This document shows positions 57,564-64,000 of a stretch of DNA of 64,000 nucleotides, one piece after another (within the stretch, counting starts at the first letter, position 1; each line of letters opens with the position of its first letter). Where the stretch lies: NCBI GenBank assembly GCA_032622095.1, contig CP136064.1, forward strand, positions 126,347,605-126,411,604, written 5' to 3'. The translations under genes were made by a program, and so were the position numbers. The DNA is from Siphonodentalium dalli. Taxonomy: Eukaryota > Mollusca > Scaphopoda > Gadilida > Siphonodentaliidae. Below the pieces are notes generated by a model. The model saw only the letters and a program-made list of their open reading frames with translations, was not told where the DNA came from and did not search any database.

Positions 57564-59198
57564 TGCATGATATCTGCACTCAGTCACGATATCTCCAACA
57601 GTTTCGAGGAGATAGCGCGATTTAGTGATGCATGTCATCAAACAACATTGTGATGCCCTATAATATAATATAAATAGTTAATAGCTCCCCCCCCCCTCAC
57701 ACTGAAAAACCCTTTTCCACTGTTGCACACCATGTATTGTATTGTATAATTATGTATTATCTTCTCATAATATCATGTAACATGATCTACTTGAGAAATA
57801 AACATTTGAACTTTGAACTTTTTGCTTGTGAATAATACCGAACGAAACATTGGCTATAGATCTCGACACGTATCTCATCCCAAACTGAACACTTCTCCAT
57901 AACATGTACACGAACAACACTTTGTATAATATACCTTATTGTGCATGCATGCGCCAGCTGCACTATTCCAGTAAACCTATTGTTGGTGTGCTATTGTAGT
58001 CAGTAATATGGTTTGATGGCTTACTCGTGCCGCGCGAGGTGTTTGCATGTCATAGGAATTAGCATTGGGAAGAACACACATGAATAATCTACTCGAATGT
58101 AAATAACATGAAACTGACGCGGAGAACAACACACAATTGTTTCATAAATAAAATCAATACAAATACAAATTAGAATCTGACGTGAATCCGTCTAATGCTT
58201 TGAAATTAGATCACAAATTTAAAATTATGCCTTCGAAAATTTTAATTCGATGTTTGCCGGTTCGCAGTATGCTGTTTACCAGTTCATTTTTACACGCTAA
58301 AACAAAAGGGGTATTTGGTATCCTTTTGGGTGTGTATTTGGTATTTGGTACCCACTTGGACTGTAAATATGAGCCATCTCCTGGGGGTGTAAAGCTGTGG
58401 GTAGCATCTCTTTCCTCTTAGGGGGTATAAATTTACCACCCATGGGGGTATTTAAACACGGTTTGAGGGGTAAATCAACCTTTAGTCAAGTTCATCAACC
58501 ACCTAAGGGTTATATATAACATTCCAGAGGAGTAGCCATTCCAGGGGTGGCTCGGCCGCAGTCCTATTGAGGAACGGAAGGCTACTTTGAGGGGTAACTC
58601 AACCCATTGGGTAATTAAGTTCAAACACATGAGGAGTATATATAACTGCCCGTATGGTAGCACGTAATCTACCAGAGGTGGTTCGCCTGTAATCCTAGTT
58701 GGGTATACACCACAATTGCTTCTCCAATTGTGTCCACAAGGCAGAACCATTGAGTTATTCTGTAATACAATTTGGTTCTTCGCAGGGCCAATTGGTTACA
58801 ATTATTTCTCTGCCAGGTTTCAAGTTGCATAGAATAAACCAAAATGTTATTCTCATCTTGATACATACATGTAGTAACACATCACCACTATTCTGATCAG
58901 ATGTAGGACAACTGACAATTGTATGTAATAAAGCGTTAAAGGGGCATAACGCATACGCATTTGGCACATGTTATAATTGTAAATGTCTCAGTGACATGCT
59001 TATCACGAAGAAGAACGAGCAGCAGACAGTGAGATTGTACAAAGGTTTACATGTTTGAACAATTGGCTTTAAACTGTTACAGCCAATGGCAACTGTGACT
59101 AAAATAGCTACGTCAAAATATGTGTTCCAATGCTTTGATCATTTTAGTTGGACTCTCTTGTGGTATTCGTAGTTCGTGCGTTGAGAAATATTTAACAC

Positions 59199-61640
59199 TA
59201 GCTGAGATGCCCGACTTCGTCCGGGCTACATACAGCGTCTGGACAAACTATTGTTCGATGGGTCCAGACGCGTGGATATATGAGAGTATATGAGCGAGGT
59301 CAAGGTCAATGTCAATGCCACGGTTGCACGTGAAATCGGACCTTCCCATATTGTTCCCAGGATCAAAGTAGACCAAAATACCAAATTTGAGTCGGATCGC
59401 CCGAGGTCCAGAAACATTCCTATATGTGCGTATATGGTCAAAGTCAATATCAAGGACAGGATCGCACGTTACATTGGACCCGCCCATATTGTTCCCGGTA
59501 TCAAAGTAGGCATACATACAAAATTTTAGTCGTATCGGTCGAGCAGTGTTCGTGTCTATAACACACATACATACACACACACACATACAGAAGTTACATA
59601 ATATATAATAGACTAGCAGGTTAGCCCGCCACTGGCGGCAATCGTCAGAAACATTACTTTAATTTTATGTTTCTCAATGAGTTAATTCTGCCTTTTTAAT
59701 TATTTTTTTAATTTAATTTTTTTAATTTAATTTTTTTTTTTTATTTAAATTTTTAATGTTTTTAATTTAATGTTTTTAATTAATTTGTTTAATTAATTTT
59801 TTAATTTAATTTTTGTTTTCAATCAGTTAATTCTGTCTTTTTAATCAAGAAAAATTATGGTACCCGTCCTGGGCGGAAAAACTTACCCGATGAAAATCTC
59901 CCCCGTTCCTAGGAACCCCTAAGTACGAAGACAGACATAATAATCACACAACACGCTCATGTCTGGATACAGACACGCTCATGTCTGGACCCAGACATAA
60001 TCACACTAAACGCTCTTTATCAACGACACTGCGGATACGAATGCTTTTTAACTATCAACGCGATTAACCACACAGTGCCAAGGGCGGTGACTGGAAGTGG
60101 AGAAGGGGTGCTCGGACGCGCCCCGTGTGCTTTTACCCTTAGATAGGAAATTTGGTCTCAATCGGTCCAGCCGTTTTCGATTATATAAAGTATATACACA
60201 TATACACATATAGCTATATATATAGGAAAGTCCCAAAATATATAGTAGACTAGCAGGTTAGCCCGACATTGGCGGGATTGGTCCATGGCTTTGTTACAGG
60301 ACGTCAGGGTTATTTAGGAATATCTTTGCCAGAAACATGACTATATGAGTGTATATGAGCGTATATGAGCAAGGACACGGGCGCTTGGGAAATTGGACCC
60401 GATTTGATCTTGAATTGACAAATTGAAGGTCAAGGCCAGATCGGGATGACGATTTGACCCGTCCAATACACTACCCGGACAAAAGTAAGCCTAGGTATCA
60501 AATTTCGTCCGTAGAAATCCGCAAGTTTTTCCCGATTTTATTTTCACTCAACTAGATATTTTTTTAGCGACGCCTCATATACACACGCTTATTAATTATC
60601 ACGCTTTTATAGCATCCAGTTAACCAATTTCAATGAAAATAAACCAAACGTGTAGCCAAGAATCAGCTAAAATCTGTTACACAGCTTTAACCAAAATTTC
60701 GGCCATTCTGGAAGCCATCTGAGATAAACGGATTTGATCCACTTTCACCCGAGTCCAGGTTGCAGACCTAAACAATGGGTTAGCTTCACTTTATACTTGG
60801 GTCAGATTCCAGATAATATTTACTGAACTTTTACCCGCCACCTAACTCTACATGACTTAGCACTAAGTGAGGTGTGGAAAATAATAGCATAAAAATATAA
60901 ATCTATCCAAAATAGATTAAGAATATCAGCTGTAACAAAAATGTATATATCAGAAATTGTAAATGCTATATTTTGGGACGGAGCCGGCAAATGCCGTATT
61001 TCACTGAAGTATATAAACGATTCTTAATAGCCTGTACATTAACAATATCTGCGAGTATTTTACGATATACGTTCAATAACGTTGTCATGTTTACGTTGTG
61101 TGAATTTAGAGTTGTCCTTCCTGCGTCGGGTCACATCACGCCGTGCCAAGGACACTTGCACTGGAAGTGGAGAAGGGGTGTTCGGAGCTTCTCAAAATCG
61201 GTGCGGCGACGCGTCCGGTGTGATTTTATCCTTAGATAGGAAGTTTGGTCTCATCGGTCCAGCCGTTTTCGATTTTATAAAGTATATACACACACATATA
61301 TATACACATATAGATACGGAGTTCTCAAAATATATAGTAGACTTCGTCTGGGCTCTTTAGGGATTTCTGTATGATCGCCTCCGTCTGGGCAGAATATACA
61401 GCGTCTGGACAAGCTATTGTTCGATCGGATCAGGAACATGCTTATATGAGCGTATATTGGCGAATTAACGTGAAATGGAACACGCCCATATTGTTCCAGG
61501 CATACATACAAATAATAGTGGGATTGCTCGAGTTATAGAAACATGGCTCGCATAGTCGCACTTGAAATTGGAGCAGTTTTCGAGTCTATAACAAACACAC
61601 ATACATACAGACATACATACATACAGACAAAATATATAGG
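59199..61640. mobile_element. The same chain in duplication copy 2, with the last unit complete
   Basis: Units at about 59199, 59613, 60248 and 61340 correspond to those of copy 1. The last continues beyond the duplication end and finishes with GCAGTTTTCGAGTCTATAAC followed by ACATACATACAGACATACAT-type repeats near 61590-61630, showing what the cut unit at 54405 lost. Confidence 0.6.
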
Positions 61641-61925
61641 ATATAACTGTAGCAGTTCGTGTTTAAGTAACAATGGTTTCAACATGAAACATCTTGTTAT
61701 TGGAGGTTGCTGAAAAATGTATATGACAACATAGTGGTTTATTGTTTTCACATGTTTCGAGATAATGATTGTTCTACATTTCTACAGGCAATTATGATTT
61801 TAGGATTTACCAAGTGCGAAGGACTAGCTTGCATAGCTTTGATATGAAACAGATGGAATGCATTACAAATAAAATCATTTATTAAACTTGAGCATGAAAA
61901 TGAAACTTAACGACCAGTAATATAT
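61641..61925. other. Unique spacer within the chain
   Basis: AT-rich sequence without repeat or coding signal, ending at AGTAATATATAATACTAGCAGG, where the next unit starts. Confidence 0.5.
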
Positions 61926-62925
61926 AATACTAGCAGGTGGACCCGACTTCGTCCGGGCTGTTTCCCCTCTACTTTTCGGCGAATTGCGCGATTTGACCTT
62001 GAAGGTCAAGGTAAGGTGGGGTCACGATTTGACCCGTCCAAAACACTGCCCGGACAAAAGTACCAGACAAAAGTACCCGTCGAAATCCATCCGGTTTTAC
62101 CCGATTTGACCTCGAATTGATCATTTTGAAGGTCTAGGTCAGGTCGGGTCACGACTCGACCCGTCCAAAACACCCAGTGGACAAAAGTAACCATACGTAT
62201 CAAATTTCGTCGAAATCCCATCAAAATTCGCCATTTGACCTTGAATCGACCAGATTGCAAGGTCAATGTCACGTCGCACGGGCAAACGAATAGGCTTCCG
62301 ACAATCCCCATACGAAAGTATCCCCAGACACTAATTTTCATCGAAATCCCGTGATACTCGGGCGTTGAAGGTCAAGGTCAGGTCGCGGTCACAATTTGAC
62401 CCGTTCAAAACACTCAGTGGACAAAAGTAACCCTATGTATCAAATTTCGGTGAAATCCCATCAAATTTCGCAATTTGACCTTGAATTGACCCGATTTCAA
62501 GGTCAAGGTCACGTCGCACGGGCAAATGAATAGGATTATGAGACTCCCCATACGAAAGTATACATATACACTAATTTTCATCGAAATCCTGTGATATTCG
62601 GGCGTTTGACCTTGAAATAACCCGATATTAAGGTCAAGGTCACGTCGCACGGGCAAATTAATAGGCCTATGCCACTCCGCGGCCGAAAGTACCCCAGATA
62701 CCAAGTTTTATCGAAATCCTGTGATATTCGGGCGTTTGACCTTGAAATGACCCGATATTAAGGTCAATGTCACGTCGCACGGGCAAACTAACAGGCCGAT
62801 GCCACTCCACGGCCGAAAGTACCCCCACATACCAAGTTTCATCGAAATCGGTTAGGTCGTTTTCGAGTCCATCGCGAACAGACAGACAGACAGACACACA
62901 GACATATCTTCCAAAATATATAATA
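61926..62925. mobile_element. TAGCAGG-type element with internal AAGGTCAAGGTCA repeats
   Basis: Starts CTAGCAGGTGGACCCGACTT and ends TTAGGTCGTTTTCGAGTCCA, ACAGACAGACAGACAGAC and AATATATAATAGA. The body consists of diverged direct repeats (roughly 125-370 bases apart), each with TTTGACCTTGAA, AAGGTCAAGGTCACGTCGCA, CGGGCAAA, GAAAGTA and TCGAAATCC blocks in the same order. Open frames through it have no motif. Confidence 0.6.
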
Positions 62926-63816
62926 GACAGCAGGTTAGCCCGCCACTGGCAACGTTCGTCAGAAACATGACAATATTTAATTTTTTGAATTAATTTTTTA
63001 ATTTAAATTATTTTTTTTCAATGAGTTAATATTAATTTTTTGTTTATAACATGAGTTAATTGTGCATTTTTAATATACTGAATTTTTGAATTAATTTTTT
63101 TGATTAACTAATTGTGCATTTTTAATTTACTGGATTTTTGAATTTTTTTAATTTAATTTTTGTTTTTTTCAATGAGTTAATAATGAATTTGTTTTTACAA
63201 CATGTGTTAAATGTGCATTTTTAATTTACTTAATTTTTTACTTAATTTTTTTGATTAATTTTTAAATAAAATTTTTGGTTTTTCAATATTTTACCCGATT
63301 AGACCTTATTTTACCCGATTAAGGTGAAAAAGACATAAGCATCACAAAACACGCAGTACCCGTCCTAAAAGAGGTATGATTTAAGGTACATCGGGCGGAA
63401 AAACTGACCCGATGAAAAATTCCCCCGTGCCTAGGAACGACAGACATAAGAATCTGCCTTTCTCCCTTTTTAATCGAGATAAATACATTTCGCGTTTTGC
63501 GTCCGTAGTTTGGTACGCATGGTTAACCGTTTAGTAACGTCGATGGCAATAAAGAGTGGTAGTCGGTTAACGACTCCAAATACGGTCAATATAAAGATCG
63601 TTGATGCCTTAACCCCCGAAGTGTCGTTTGCTGTGACTTTGATGATTGTGAGTGGAGAATGAGTGCTCAGAGCTTGTCCAAAACGCGACGTTGATGGTCC
63701 CCGCGTTGTTACCCTTATATACGAAATTAAAGCTCGATCCGCGCAGCCGTTTTAAATTCTATGAAGTACCCACACACATAAATACATATATACGGAAGTC
63801 TCAAAATATATAGTAG
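62926..63816. mobile_element. TAGCAGG-type element with TTTAATT tract
   Basis: Starts CAGCAGGTTAGCCCGCCACT. A long T/A tract with TTTTTAATTTACT-like words lies at 62970-63290. It ends GCGCAGCCGTTTTAAATTCT, then CACACACATAAATACATATA and AAAATATATAGTAGA. It is related in layout to the unit at 52678. Confidence 0.6.
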
Positions 63817-64000
63817 ACTAGCAGGTTAGCCCGCCACTGGCGGCGTTGGTCCGAACATGCGGCAATCGTCAGAAACATGACAAAATTTCAAGTCGATAGC
63901 TCCACCCGTTTCCGAGACTGGTCTGCGCATGCGCGAAGATAGCGTCGCACGGGCTCGGCGACCCGATAAAATTTGTATCCGGGGCAAGATACATTCACAT
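63817..64000. mobile_element. TAGCAGG-type element, cut by the window edge
   Basis: Starts CTAGCAGGTTAGCCCGCCAC and includes CAAGTCGATAGCTCCACCCG, the block that in its relatives precedes the terminal microsatellite. It continues past base 64000. Confidence 0.55.

Larger units (their letters stand above)
54516..61447. repeat. Tandem duplication, copy 2 (6.9 kb)
   Basis: Begins GCAACCCGAAGCAAGTGTTG directly after GCTTATAT. It follows copy 1 with only scattered differences, lacks X, and reaches GCTTATAT at about 61447, after which the sequence continues GAGCGTATATTGGCG into unique DNA. The junction shows at most a base or two of shared sequence, consistent with end joining or replication slippage rather than recombination between long repeats. 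Confidence 0.93.

Noticed and set aside
62006-62897. Overlapping minus-strand frames with repeated SVW/RRDLDLN segments
   Set aside because: They follow direct repeats in a non-coding element; no domain signature, and they shift frame between repeats.

Overview
This is a piece of an animal nuclear genome made almost entirely of transposable elements. No intact host protein-coding gene, rRNA or tRNA gene was recognised. The mix of non-LTR families (CR1-like, and elements with an L1-type coiled-coil ORF1), a DIRS-like tyrosine-recombinase element, a BEL/Pao-like LTR element, many foldback elements and MITEs, a 2A-like motif in a LINE, spliced metazoan-style introns and abundant TACATGTA words suggests a marine invertebrate. 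A lophotrochozoan such as a mollusc is my best guess, but that is inference only.

The main result is a readable order of nested insertions. A minus-strand DIRS-like element (1-4702) lies at the left edge. Next to it is a roughly 3 kb foldback element, F. Its arms survive as 4703-4762 + 29203-30285 (left) and 30940-31983 + 50885-51001 (right). Because the two arms are inverted copies, each preserves the empty site of the insertion in the other. The left arm was split by T (4763-29202, 24.4 kb), which has 27-bp terminal inverted repeats. The right arm was split by A (31984-50884), a plus-strand non-LTR retrotransposon with target-site duplication GCTTG and a TTTGAAC-type tail.

Inside T are ACCTGGGT minisatellites at both ends; a 45-bp satellite of about 40 copies (5106-6950); a CR1-like fragment split by foldback element P (7839-11169, duplication CAG), which carries a spliced PHD-finger gene whose second exon is triplicated; a LINE relic with a 2A-like motif (12347-13824); a run of MITEs and hairpins (15.1-22.8 kb); and a BEL/Pao-like element (23381-27350, duplication GTATG, near-identical LTRs) that contains an almost intact CR1-like ORF but no pol.

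Inside A are a CR1-like copy within ORF1 (about 32.4-33.95 kb), the 4.8 kb foldback Q within the endonuclease (35306-40091, duplication TAC, itself holding a 374-bp MITE), an antisense relative, B, in the linker before the RT (41.07-46.8 kb), and a 1.56 kb DNA transposon, X, in the 3' UTR (49085-50640, duplication CAG).

From 46016 the sequence is tandemly duplicated: copy 1 is 46016-54515 and copy 2 is 54516 to about 61447. The copies are nearly identical except that X is only in copy 1. The right end (about 52.26-64 kb) is a head-to-tail chain of short elements that begin TAGCAGGTTAGCCCG and end in AT-rich or ACAGAC microsatellites.

Nothing here works as a cell pathway. The window is best read as an insertion record. 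All coordinates and frames come from reading the sequence by eye; family assignments rest on recognised motifs, not searches.
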